Below the pieces are notes generated by a model, which worked only from the letters and a program-made list of their open reading frames with translations, searched no databases and had not been told where the DNA came from. Source: Lysobacteraceae bacterium (GTDB taxonomy: Bacteria; Pseudomonadota; Gammaproteobacteria; Steroidobacterales; Steroidobacteraceae). Taken from it: 8,764 nucleotides of DNA. The stretch covers positions 1 through 8,764 of the forward strand of contig JAAYXG010000552.1 of the NCBI GenBank assembly GCA_012516015.1. The letters are read 5' to 3'. The position numbers were made by a program, and so were the translations under genes. Of this stretch, positions 1-7,135 are shown in pieces. The stretch's first letter is position 1. The number at the start of each line of letters is the position of its first letter.

Positions 1-1046
1 AGCTGCCGGGAGGTGAGATCGATGTGTCCGGCGGGCAAGCGGACGCGGCGGTGACGTTCAGGACGGTCGATCCGCGCACCACGTTCGAGATCACGCCTCG
101 CGTGCGCTCAACGTATTTTCCGGATGAGCCGGACGAGGACTCGACCGACTATTTCCTGGGAGGATTGTTCCACGACGAGACGCCCAGGCGCCGCACGGGG
201 ATCGGTGCCGACTTCGCGCAGGAGGATGTCTCGCGCAGCGAGTTTCCCGGTGCCGATATCGATGGAGACCTTGGAAATCCGGACGATCTGGACTCGGGGC
301 GCATCATCGAGCGCAGCCGTCGAGATCTGATCCGAGTCGCGCCTTATTTTTCGTACGACGTGTCGCAGCGCTACACGTTCGATCTGGATGCGCGCTACAT
401 CGACGTTTCCTACGACAAAACGGCAGCCGGATTCCAGCAGGACTTCAGCGAGGCGGGTGTCACTGCGGGTGCAGCAATTCGGCTGTCGCCACGATCGAGC
501 CTGGCTTTGCGCGGCACGGCATCGAGATACGAGACGTCGTCCGACTACGATGCCTACGGGGGGCTCCTGGAATGGATCACCGACTACTCGCAGACTTCGC
601 GCTTCTATATGCGTATCGGTGGCCAGCAGACCGAGCCCGAGAACGGCGACAGTGAGAGCAGCGTCATCGCCGGCATCGGCGGGCGTTGGCAAAGCCAGCG
701 AAACCGCCTGTTCCTGGACTTGACTCGAACGGTCGGTCCGGTCGCCGCGGGAACCATCGTCGAGCGCCACCAGTTGCGCTTTCGGCTGAACCACGACATT
801 TCGGAGCGTGTCACGACCGTGCTGGGGGCTCGCTTCAGTCGCGATGAATCCATCGAGGAGCTCAGTACGTACCCGACCCGCGAGTACGCCGCGGCCGAAG
901 CCGGTATCGAGTGGCGGATCCGACGCCAATGGGCGCTTGCCGCAACCTACACCTACCGGTGGCAGGAATACGAAGACGAGGTTTCGGATGCGAGCGCGAA
1001 TGGGTTCAAGATCGGCATCGTGTACGAGCCAAGACGAACGGAATAG
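1..1046 (+). CDS. Outer-membrane beta-barrel protein of an EPS locus (5' partial)
   Basis: The reading frame is open from base 3, so the gene enters from the left edge. The GTG at 24 is an internal valine codon rather than a convincing start, because coding continues upstream (LPGGEID before it). The visible ~347 residues lack a signal peptide, which must lie outside. They show the alternating polar/hydrophobic strands and acidic loops of an outer-membrane barrel, for example YAAAEAGIEW, WALAATYTYRW and FKIGIVYEPR near the C-terminus, with many aromatic girdle residues. Barrels of this type (EpsL / exosortase-associated OMP-like) accompany Wzx/Wzy-type EPS operons, where they are thought to help export or anchor the polymer. 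The stop lies 3 bases before the next ATG, so it is almost certainly cotranscribed with the co-polymerase gene. The barrel class is fairly sure; the exact family and role are inferred. Confidence 0.8.
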   Translation, partial: LPGGEIDVSGGQADAAVTFRTVDPRTTFEITPRVRSTYFPDEPDEDSTDYFLGGLFHDETPRRRTGIGADFAQEDVSRSEFPGADIDGDLGNPDDLDSGRIIERSRRDLIRVAPYFSYDVSQRYTFDLDARYIDVSYDKTAAGFQQDFSEAGVTAGAAIRLSPRSSLALRGTASRYETSSDYDAYGGLLEWITDYSQTSRFYMRIGGQQTEPENGDSESSVIAGIGGRWQSQRNRLFLDLTRTVGPVAAGTIVERHQLRFRLNHDISERVTTVLGARFSRDESIEELSTYPTREYAAAEAGIEWRIRRQWALAATYTYRWQEYEDEVSDASANGFKIGIVYEPRRTE

Positions 1047-1049
1047 CCC

Positions 1050-2735
1050 ATGAATGTGCAAGGTTCATCCCCGATCGAAGCCAATGGCCAGGCACCTGGC
1101 TTCGCGGAGTATTTGGCTATTCTCAAGAAGCGCCGTCGTCTGCTGCTCAATATCGTCGTACCGATCGCGGCGCTCGGAGCGCTGCTCGCGATCACCTTGC
1201 CGGACGTCTATCGCTCCGTCGCGCTGATCGAGATCGATGAGCAGCAGACAATGCAGAACATGCTCGCGCGCGGGCCCTCGAACGATCAGGAACAGGAGTA
1301 CGCCGATCAGTATGTGCAAAGCCTGAGCACGCGCGTGTTGAGTGACGCGAACTTGCGCCGCTTGCTCCAACAGCACACGCTCTACGATACCGGCGAAAGC
1401 GAGCGCGAGCTCGTGAGCCGACTGCGTCGGGATATCGACGTGAGCATCGTCACGGCGCGCATTCTGGATCCGAGGACCGGGCGAGAGCGCGAAGTCGTAA
1501 GCGCCTTCAACATCGGCTACGACAACCGCGATCCGAGGCGCGCTTACGAGGGGGCGAGTTGGCTAGTGAACGCGTTCCTCGAGGAGAATCGCCGCGATCG
1601 GCAGCGAGTCGCCGCCTCGGCGGCGAAGTTCTTCGCGGCCGAAGCGGATCGCTTGGGCAAGCATGTCGCCGCGCTCGAGAATCGTCTCGCCGAGTTCAAG
1701 GCGAAGAACCAAGGCAGTCTTCCGGATCTCACGGGCGTCAATCTCAACGTGATGGCGCGCACCGAGGAGGACATTCAGAACATCGAGATGCAGATGCAGG
1801 CACTGCGGCGCGAGCGTGTTTTCCTGATGGCGCAACTCCAGCAGGCGAGCGCCGCGGCGCCCGAGACCGCGACCTTGCGTCAGCTCGAGGAGGAGTATCG
1901 CCGCAAGAGCGTTTCATACGATGAAAGCCATCCCGACATGATCTCCTTGCGCCGCCAGATCGAGCAGCTACGCACGGGCGGCTCGGTGGCGGGCATGACG
2001 CTCCAGCAGCAGTTGCAGAATCAGCGGGCGATTCTGAGCGAGGCGCGTCAGCGCTATAGCGACGATCATCCGGATGTGAAAAGGATCTTGAGGAATATCG
2101 AGGCGCTCGAAGCGCGCATCGCATCCGGCGAGACGGCCGATCGCACTCTGTCCTCCGACTCGCCGATGGCAGTGCAGCTTCGGACCCAACTCAATGCGAC
2201 CGACTCGCAATTGGCCGCCCTTCAGGCGCGCAGCGCCGAGTTGCGCGCGAAGTTGACGGAATTGGAGAATCGCTTGAGCGCGGCCCCGGAAGTCGAGCGC
2301 GAATTTCAGGAAGTGACCCGCGACCTCGCGGGCGCCCGCGCGAAGTACGACGAGCTATTGAAGCGTCAGATGGACGCGGAAGTCAGCGAAGCGGCGATTG
2401 CCGGCGGTACGGTCGATAAATTCCGCGTTGCACAGGAGCCCGTCGTGCCCCGCACGCCCGCGAAGCCCGCGCGTCTAGCGATCTTCCTGGTTTCGCTGGT
2501 GCTCGCCGTCGCTCTGGGATTCGCCGCAGTGGTCGCCGCGCAATTCCTCGATCAAACGGTGCGTGGGGTGCGCGATATTCGCGACATCCTCAACGTGACG
2601 CCGCTTGCCGCGGTGCCCGAGATTCAAACTGCGGGCACGCTGAGTTTGCGGCGACGGCAGGCTGTAATATTCGTCGCACGAACGGCCGTCGGCCTCGCGA
2701 TCGTCTACTACGTCACGTCGCAGTTCTTGTTCTGA
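1050..2735 (+). CDS. Wzz/GumC-like polysaccharide co-polymerase (chain-length determinant)
   Basis: This 561-residue inner-membrane protein would set the chain length of an exported polysaccharide together with a Wzy polymerase. Residues ~17-60 match the Wzz N-terminus, with a charged KKRRR stretch followed by transmembrane segment 1 (~31-50). A long periplasmic coiled-coil-rich region follows (~180-440), carrying two HPD motifs (294-296 and 340-342). A proline-rich stretch (464-473) precedes transmembrane segment 2 (~475-497), as expected for the family. The chain then has the LNVTPLAAVPEI linker (~514-525) that in fused BY-kinases leads into the kinase. Here it ends in a basic RRR and a third hydrophobic segment (~537-561) instead. 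That three-segment layout resembles exosortase-associated chain-length determinants (TIGR03007-like). A weak GGA (1040-1042) lies 7 nt before the ATG, inside the end of the upstream gene, suggesting translational coupling. The partner kinase is the next gene. Confidence 0.9.
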   Translation: MNVQGSSPIEANGQAPGFAEYLAILKKRRRLLLNIVVPIAALGALLAITLPDVYRSVALIEIDEQQTMQNMLARGPSNDQEQEYADQYVQSLSTRVLSDANLRRLLQQHTLYDTGESERELVSRLRRDIDVSIVTARILDPRTGREREVVSAFNIGYDNRDPRRAYEGASWLVNAFLEENRRDRQRVAASAAKFFAAEADRLGKHVAALENRLAEFKAKNQGSLPDLTGVNLNVMARTEEDIQNIEMQMQALRRERVFLMAQLQQASAAAPETATLRQLEEEYRRKSVSYDESHPDMISLRRQIEQLRTGGSVAGMTLQQQLQNQRAILSEARQRYSDDHPDVKRILRNIEALEARIASGETADRTLSSDSPMAVQLRTQLNATDSQLAALQARSAELRAKLTELENRLSAAPEVEREFQEVTRDLAGARAKYDELLKRQMDAEVSEAAIAGGTVDKFRVAQEPVVPRTPAKPARLAIFLVSLVLAVALGFAAVVAAQFLDQTVRGVRDIRDILNVTPLAAVPEIQTAGTLSLRRRQAVIFVARTAVGLAIVYYVTSQFLF

Positions 2736-2756
2736 ACGATCAGAGGGCACGGTTGC

Positions 2757-3608
2757 ATGAGCATCATCGAAGAAGCTGTCCGCAAGTCTGCCGAAAAACG
2801 TCATCGCTTGGGGACCGCGGAGCCTCTCCATGGTCGCGCCCGCGTCCGGCGCCCCGCAACGGCTCCAATCGACATATCGGCGGCTCGGAGCTATCGGCAC
2901 GTTACGCTGGATCCGAGTCTGCTCGAGCAGAATCGGGTGCTGCCGCGCATCATCGACCAATCGGCGCTTCGTGCCTACAAGATTCTGCGTACGAGAGTGC
3001 TGCGGCGGCTCGAAGCAAACCAGTGGCGCACGTTTGCCGTGAGCGGCGTCACCGCGGGCGAAGGCAAGACGTTGACTGCCATCAACCTCGCGATCGCGAT
3101 GTCGCAAGACGTGAATACGCTGGTGTTCTTGGTCGACTTGGACTTACAGCGCCCGCGCGTCGCGAGTTACCTGGGAATCACCGGACTCGGCGGCGAGACG
3201 GGATTGAGCGACTATCTGCTCGGCGAAGCGACGATCGACAGCATCATCTATTCGCCGAACATCGAGCGGCTCGCGGTGATACCGAACTTTCAGCCGGTCG
3301 CGCAATCTTCCGAGCTCTTGTCCTCGCCGCGGATGCTCGACCTCATGCACACGCTCGAAACCGAGACGCCGAAAAGAGTCATCATTCTCGACATGCCGCC
3401 CGTTCTCGCATCGGACGACGTACTTGCGTTCTCTCCGCAACTCGACGGTTTGTTGCTCGTCGTGGGCGAGGGAGCGACAAGCCGCGATAGTCTGCGCAGC
3501 GCGAAGGAAGTGCTCGCGGAGATGAACTTGTTGGGCGTCGTGCTCAACCGTTCCGCGGAGCGTGACGACAGCGCGTACTACTCATACGGCCAGCCCACAA
3601 AGGGCTAG
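2757..3608 (+). CDS. CpsD/BY-kinase-like tyrosine autokinase (ATPase) of EPS export
   Basis: This 283-residue cytoplasmic P-loop ATPase of the bacterial tyrosine kinase family would phosphorylate itself and control assembly of the co-polymerase encoded just upstream. The Walker A motif is GVTAGEGKT (97-105). Walker A' is FLVDLDLQRP (124-133), and Walker B is VIILDMPPV (208-216). The N-terminus begins MSIIEEAVRKS, a start typical of kinases paired with exosortase-type chain-length determinants. The C-terminus DSAYYSYG holds only three tyrosines (274, 275, 277), a small version of the usual autophosphorylation cluster. AGAGGG (2742-2747) sits 9 nt before the ATG and supports this start; the gap to the upstream stop is 21 nt. 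A plain MinD/ParA-type ATPase is less likely because of the RP after Walker A' and the tyrosine tail. Kinase activity is inferred from the family. Confidence 0.88.
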   Translation: MSIIEEAVRKSAEKRHRLGTAEPLHGRARVRRPATAPIDISAARSYRHVTLDPSLLEQNRVLPRIIDQSALRAYKILRTRVLRRLEANQWRTFAVSGVTAGEGKTLTAINLAIAMSQDVNTLVFLVDLDLQRPRVASYLGITGLGGETGLSDYLLGEATIDSIIYSPNIERLAVIPNFQPVAQSSELLSSPRMLDLMHTLETETPKRVIILDMPPVLASDDVLAFSPQLDGLLLVVGEGATSRDSLRSAKEVLAEMNLLGVVLNRSAERDDSAYYSYGQPTKG

Positions 3609-3704
3609 CAGGGGATAGTGATTAGGGGGTAGGGGACAGTCAGAGCGCACGCACGCGTGCTTTCTGTTTCTGACTACCCCCTATCCCCCGCCCCCTACCC
3701 CCTG
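3609..3704. repeat. G-tract inverted repeat between convergent genes
   Basis: The left arm (3609-3644) and the right arm (3669-3704) are each 36 nt and complementary at 27 of 36 positions, with an exact outer CAGGGG and an exact inner AGTCAGA. The 24-nt loop contains a perfect palindrome, GCACGCGTGC (3651-3660). The right arm read on the - strand has four G5 runs separated by TA, C and ATA, a strong G-quadruplex pattern. The element begins directly after the kinase stop and contains the stop codon of the opposite gene (3695-3697). A transcript from either side would form a very stable hairpin, so it could act as a bidirectional terminator or 3'-end stabiliser, although neither side has a U-tract. 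Confidence 0.8.
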
Positions 3705-5647
3705 CTCACGGCGGTACCGGCATGCGCCGCAGTGAGCTGTGCGCGCATATCCTCGCGGGATTGCCCCTCGATCATCATCCGATACCAGAGCTCCGCATTG
3801 ATGAGCAGCCACAGACGATTGCCGTGATCGTGCGTGCGGCGTGCTTGCTCGTGAACGAGCTTGCGAACCTCGACGCCGTTCAAGATGCCGGCGGCGACGA
3901 GTCGCGAGTCGCGTAAGCAAACCTCGTAAAGTCGAGAGTACGCATCGCGCAGCAGATAGGGCAGGGCGGAGGAGAATCCCTGTTTCGGACGATTCAGGAT
4001 CTGCTGCGGCAGATAGCGCATCGCGAGACGGCGTTGGATATGCCTCAGCGTGCCGCCGCGCACCTTCATCGAGCTCGGAATGCGCGCGGCGAATTCAGCG
4101 AGCTCATGGTCCATGAACGGGCTTCGAGCCTCGAGTCCGTGCGCCATGCACATGCGGTCGGTGATCATCACCGGATGATTGGGCAGACGCACCGTGCTGT
4201 CCGCATAGAGCATTCGGTCGAGCGCGTCCCCGGCGGCCTGCTCGTACGGCACGCGAATGGCGGCTTCGGCATCGAAGGTCGCGAGTCGCTCGCGCGCGTC
4301 GGGCGTAAAGAGCTGCGCTCGGCGCTCGCGATCGAAGTAGAAGTAGGTCAAGCTCTCGGCGTAGCGAGCGCCGCCTTCATGAAACGATAGGTGATGGAGC
4401 CACCGTAGCTTGTGCCCGGCGCTCTTGTACCAACCTGCAGTCGGGATCAACGAGAACGCGGGCTTGAGCACGCGCGTGCGTAGGCTCGCAGGTACCTTGC
4501 CGTAATGGCTCGCATAGACATTGCCGTAGTAGCGGTCGTAGCCTCCGAAGAGCTCATCTCCGCCATCGCCGCCGATCGCGACCTTCACGTGCCGACGCGC
4601 GAATTCGGCAAGCATCCAGGTGCACAGCGACAGCGGATCCGACGGCTCATCGAGCGCCCAAATAAGATCCGGAAGTCGCTCGGCGATCCGCGCGTGAATA
4701 CGTCCTTCGTGGTGGGCCGTGCGATACATCTCTGCGACCCGTCGTGCCTCAGGCGCTTCGTCGAACTGGGCGTACTCGATACCCATCGTGAAGGTGGGCA
4801 GCTCGTGCACGCCCACCTTCTTGGCGAGCATCGCGACGAGCAGGCTCGAGTCCATCCCGCCGCTCAAGAACGCGCCGACCGGCAGGTCGCTGACCAAATG
4901 GAGCCGCAAGGTCTCTTCGATCTTTGCCTCGAGCTCATCGACCAGCTCTTCTTCGGAAGCGGTCCTTTTCGGCGCGTAAGTGAGCGTCCAATAGCGCCTC
5001 ACTGAGGGCTGTCGGCCGTTCTCGATCGTGAGGAAATGGCCCGGCGGGAGCTTGTGAATGCCCTCGAACATCGACAGCGGCGCCTCGATGAGACGAAGCG
5101 CAAGGTATTGCTCGAGCGCCGCGAGATCGATCGTCGGACGTCGATTGTCGCGCGCCAGAAGCGCTTTGATCTCGGAGGCGCACGCGAAGCCTCGATCATC
5201 CTGCCGGTAGTAGAGCGGCTTCTGGCCCAGATGATCGCGCGCCACCAACAGGCGCCTGCGGCGCGTATCCCAGAGTGCGAATGCGAACATGCCGCGAAGG
5301 TGCTTGAAGAGCCCATCGCCGTAGCGCTCATAGAGCGCGATGATGACTTCGCAATCGCTGTTCGTGAGGAAGACATGTCCGCGTCGCTCGAGATCGCGCC
5401 TGAGCTCTCGATAGTTGTAGATCTCGCCATTGGCGACGAGGCGGATCGAACCGTCGTTGCTGCGCAGCGGCTGTGTGCCGCCCCTCAAGTCGATGATCGA
5501 AAGCCGCCGATGACCCAGTGTCGCGAGCTCATCGTGATAGATACCCTCGCCGTCGGGGCCTCGATGTCGGAGCGCATCGAGCATGCGGCGTATCGATGCT
5601 TCGCGGCTGGCACGATCATCGGAGAGAAGCGCTGCGATACCGCACAT
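3695..5647 (-). CDS. asnB: Glutamine-hydrolysing asparagine synthase-like amidotransferase
   Basis: This 650-residue cytoplasmic enzyme would use glutamine as the ammonia donor for ATP-dependent amidation. It makes asparagine, or, in EPS loci, possibly amidates a sugar acid or other glycan precursor. The N-terminal Ntn glutaminase domain (~1-210) starts MCGI, with Cys2 as nucleophile. It shows RHRGPDGEG (27-35), HRRLSIIDL (46-54), NGEIYN (73-78) and SD (97-98). The synthetase domain (~230-620) has the PP-loop SGGMDSS (262-268) and GDGGDELFGGYDRY (360-373), followed by GLEARSPFMDHEL (504-516) and RPKQGFS (553-559). All key residues appear intact, so it should be active. The required Cys2 fixes the start, but the bases before the ATG are C-rich with no Shine-Dalgarno. 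The last codons and the stop lie inside an inverted repeat. It is 72 nt downstream of the glycosyltransferase gene on the same strand, probably in one operon. The substrate is unknown; exosortase-locus amidotransferases are close in style. Confidence 0.93.
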   Translation of the reverse strand: MCGIAALLSDDRASREASIRRMLDALRHRGPDGEGIYHDELATLGHRRLSIIDLRGGTQPLRSNDGSIRLVANGEIYNYRELRRDLERRGHVFLTNSDCEVIIALYERYGDGLFKHLRGMFAFALWDTRRRRLLVARDHLGQKPLYYRQDDRGFACASEIKALLARDNRRPTIDLAALEQYLALRLIEAPLSMFEGIHKLPPGHFLTIENGRQPSVRRYWTLTYAPKRTASEEELVDELEAKIEETLRLHLVSDLPVGAFLSGGMDSSLLVAMLAKKVGVHELPTFTMGIEYAQFDEAPEARRVAEMYRTAHHEGRIHARIAERLPDLIWALDEPSDPLSLCTWMLAEFARRHVKVAIGGDGGDELFGGYDRYYGNVYASHYGKVPASLRTRVLKPAFSLIPTAGWYKSAGHKLRWLHHLSFHEGGARYAESLTYFYFDRERRAQLFTPDARERLATFDAEAAIRVPYEQAAGDALDRMLYADSTVRLPNHPVMITDRMCMAHGLEARSPFMDHELAEFAARIPSSMKVRGGTLRHIQRRLAMRYLPQQILNRPKQGFSSALPYLLRDAYSRLYEVCLRDSRLVAAGILNGVEVRKLVHEQARRTHDHGNRLWLLINAELWYRMMIEGQSREDMRAQLTAAHAGTAVSRG

Positions 5648-5714
5648 GGGAGGGCGAGGGGCTAGGGGCTCGGGGTTGGGGTTACGGCAAGAGCGCGCTC
5701 GGCATGCGATATCT
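5648..5714 (+). repeat. Dispersed intergenic element: G-tract arm plus 18-nt core
   Basis: This fills the gap between the glycosyltransferase and amidotransferase genes. The G-rich arm (5652-5684) has runs of four G at 5658, 5665, 5672 and 5678, about 7 nt apart. It matches the - strand of 7038-7070 at 27 of 33 positions. After a 12-nt spacer comes the core GCTCGGCATGCGATATCT (5697-5714), which matches the - strand of 7011-7028 at 16 of 18. No C-tract second arm follows, so this looks like a half or truncated copy ending at the glycosyltransferase stop (5720-5722). Six successive G runs (5648-5681) on the + strand could form a quadruplex next to the amidotransferase start. Confidence 0.75.
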
Positions 5715-5719
5715 CGGCG

Positions 5720-6916
5720 CTACGGCGAAGGGGAGACTGCGCCGCGCCGCGTGGCAGCAGTTGCGCGTTTGGCGATCACATCTTCGAAAATCTGCTCGTA
5801 GCGCGCGGCGCACGTATCGATGAAAAATTGCTCCACGCGCTCGCGATTCCGTGCTCCGTGAGCACGTCGCGTGTCCGGATCGGCATACAGCGCGAGCAGC
5901 GCTTCTTTGAAGCGTTGCTGGTCGTTCAATGGAACGACGTGGCCCGTTTCGCCGGTCGCGAGAAAATCGGTCTGACCGCCACGGTCATAACAGACGACCG
6001 GTAGGCCCTGAGCCATCGCTTCGAGAAACACGAGCCCAAAGCCTTCGTGTTGGCTCGTCGAGACGAACGCGTCGGCGACTTGCAGCGCCGCATGCTTTCG
6101 TGCATCGGAAACCTGTCCCACGAGATGCACGCGATTCGCGAGGCCGAGCGCGCTCGCACGACGAGCGAGCGCGTCGGCCTCGGGTCCGCTGCCGAGGATG
6201 AGCAAGTGAGCGTTCTCGATGCGCGTTGCCGCAAGAATGTCGATCAGCTGCGCCGTCGCTTTGCGCGGGACGAGGCGACCGACCGTTACGAGCACGAAGG
6301 CAGTCTCGGGCAGGCCGAAATCTGCGCGTTTCCCGGATCGCGTCTGGTTGGGACGATCGATTCCCAAAGGGATGAGCGTCGTGGCCCGGCCGACACCGTA
6401 GATCGAGCGGACGCGTCGAATCGTGTCTTGCGATTGCCCGACGACTGCGTCGGCTGCTCGGAGCAGCCAGCGCACTGCCGCGCGCATGGGTGCATGCCGA
6501 TGCGGCGAGCTGGCTTTGCTGGGATCGAACAAGTCGCCGCCGTGAATCGACAGCACGTTGGGTATCCGGTGAATGCGCGAGAGCGCGTGGCCGAGCGGGC
6601 CGGTCGGCACGACGAAATGCGTGTTGATGATATCGAACGCAGCGCGGCGGCCGAGCAGTATGCCTCGCACGAAGCCGCTCGGCAGATACGCGAACATCGA
6701 AGGGAAATTGGCGACGGCGAGGTCCTTGCGGAAAAGGACCGGTACTCGAATGACGCGCACGCCCTCCTCATGCGCAACGGCCGGCAACGCTCCGGCACGC
6801 GAGGTAAGCACCGTGACTTCATGTCGCCGTGCAAGCTGTCGGGCGAGCGACGCCATCACGACGCCCCCGCCGCCCCCGAGCGGCGGATACTCGTAGTTGC
6901 AGAATAGGATCTTCAT
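5720..6916 (-). CDS. GT4-family glycosyltransferase (GT-B fold)
   Basis: This 398-residue glycosyltransferase would add a sugar from a nucleotide-sugar donor to a lipid-linked glycan on the cytoplasmic side of the inner membrane. The N-terminal acceptor domain starts MKILFCNYEYPP, followed by the glycine loop G14-G18 that is typical of GT4 enzymes, and has SIHGGDLFDP (123-132). The C-terminal donor domain starts near residue 205 with VTVGRLVPRK (210-219), giving the Arg and Lys that bind donor phosphates. It also has ILGSGPE (240-246) and the retaining-GT EX7E motif, E291 to E299 in EGFGLVFLE. Its length is normal for the family and the gene appears intact. No clear Shine-Dalgarno precedes the ATG, but this start gives the classic N-terminus. 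It heads a likely two-gene operon with the amidotransferase and is divergent from the methyltransferase gene. Sugar specificity cannot be read from the sequence. Confidence 0.92.
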   Translation of the reverse strand: MKILFCNYEYPPLGGGGGVVMASLARQLARRHEVTVLTSRAGALPAVAHEEGVRVIRVPVLFRKDLAVANFPSMFAYLPSGFVRGILLGRRAAFDIINTHFVVPTGPLGHALSRIHRIPNVLSIHGGDLFDPSKASSPHRHAPMRAAVRWLLRAADAVVGQSQDTIRRVRSIYGVGRATTLIPLGIDRPNQTRSGKRADFGLPETAFVLVTVGRLVPRKATAQLIDILAATRIENAHLLILGSGPEADALARRASALGLANRVHLVGQVSDARKHAALQVADAFVSTSQHEGFGLVFLEAMAQGLPVVCYDRGGQTDFLATGETGHVVPLNDQQRFKEALLALYADPDTRRAHGARNRERVEQFFIDTCAARYEQIFEDVIAKRATAATRRGAVSPSP

Positions 6917-6953
6917 AGCCCCGAGCGGAGCAAGAATGATGCCGGAGTCCTAT

Positions 6954-7070
6954 AGGGGCTCGGGGCCCGGGGCTAGTGGGCGACGCGATCCGCTCGACTG
7001 CAAGCCACGAAGTTATCGGATGCCGAGCCGTTATTTCCAACCCAAGCCCCGAGCCCCACGCCCCTGGCCC
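6954..7070. repeat. Dispersed intergenic element with inverted G/C-tract arms
   Basis: The left arm (6954-6980) is G-rich (AGGGGCTCGGGGCCCGGGGC...). The right arm (7041-7070) is C-rich and nearly complementary, with 18 of the first 21 positions matching. They enclose about 60 nt. The right arm and the inner core at 7011-7028, both read on the - strand, match the element at 5652-5714 in the same order. This copy therefore looks like the full, two-armed form. Each arm has at least four G runs on one strand, a quadruplex-capable pattern, and the whole could fold into a long hairpin. It lies between divergent promoters, so it is not a simple terminator. Confidence 0.75.
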
Positions 7071-7126
7071 TTCAATGGAACCCAACCCTCCGCTGCCGTA
7101 TTTACAAATCTGTTGTCGGTCTTTCC

Positions 7127-7130
7127 AAGG
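7127..7130 (+). promoter_or_regulatory. Ribosome binding site for the methyltransferase, two candidate ATGs
   Basis: AAGG (7127-7130, within CCAAGGATC) is a good Shine-Dalgarno core. Two adjacent ATG codons follow, at 7136 (5-nt spacing) and 7139 (8-nt spacing). The second spacing is nearer the usual optimum, so the protein may start at 7139 and lack the first methionine. Confidence 0.6.
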
Positions 7131-7135
7131 ATCAA

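Larger units (their letters stand above)
6917..7135. other. Divergent intergenic region (glycosyltransferase / methyltransferase)
   Basis: The two outward-facing genes must both be transcribed from this 219-base region or from further upstream. It holds the inverted G-tract repeat (6954-7070). Between that repeat and the methyltransferase lies an AT-richer island (TATTTACAAAT, 7099-7109). On the glycosyltransferase side is CCTATAGG, just outside the repeat. I could not find a convincing -35/-10 pair on either strand, so no promoter is called. No small gene is evident. Confidence 0.5.

Noticed and set aside
108..1061. Long antisense open frame opposite the beta-barrel gene
   Set aside because: Its product shows no recognisable motif or fold, while the + strand frame reads as a clear barrel. 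High-GC codon bias commonly leaves such antisense frames open.
5036..5665. 209-codon + strand frame opposite the amidotransferase N-terminus
   Set aside because: It overlaps the clear glutaminase domain and has no domain features of its own.
6047..6907. 286-codon + strand frame opposite the glycosyltransferase
   Set aside because: Arg/Ala/Glu-rich product with no motif; the - strand frame has intact GT4 signatures.
3609..7070. CRISPR array from the regularly spaced intergenic repeats
   Set aside because: The repeats are in different gaps with genes between them, have no constant spacer length, and no cas genes are present.
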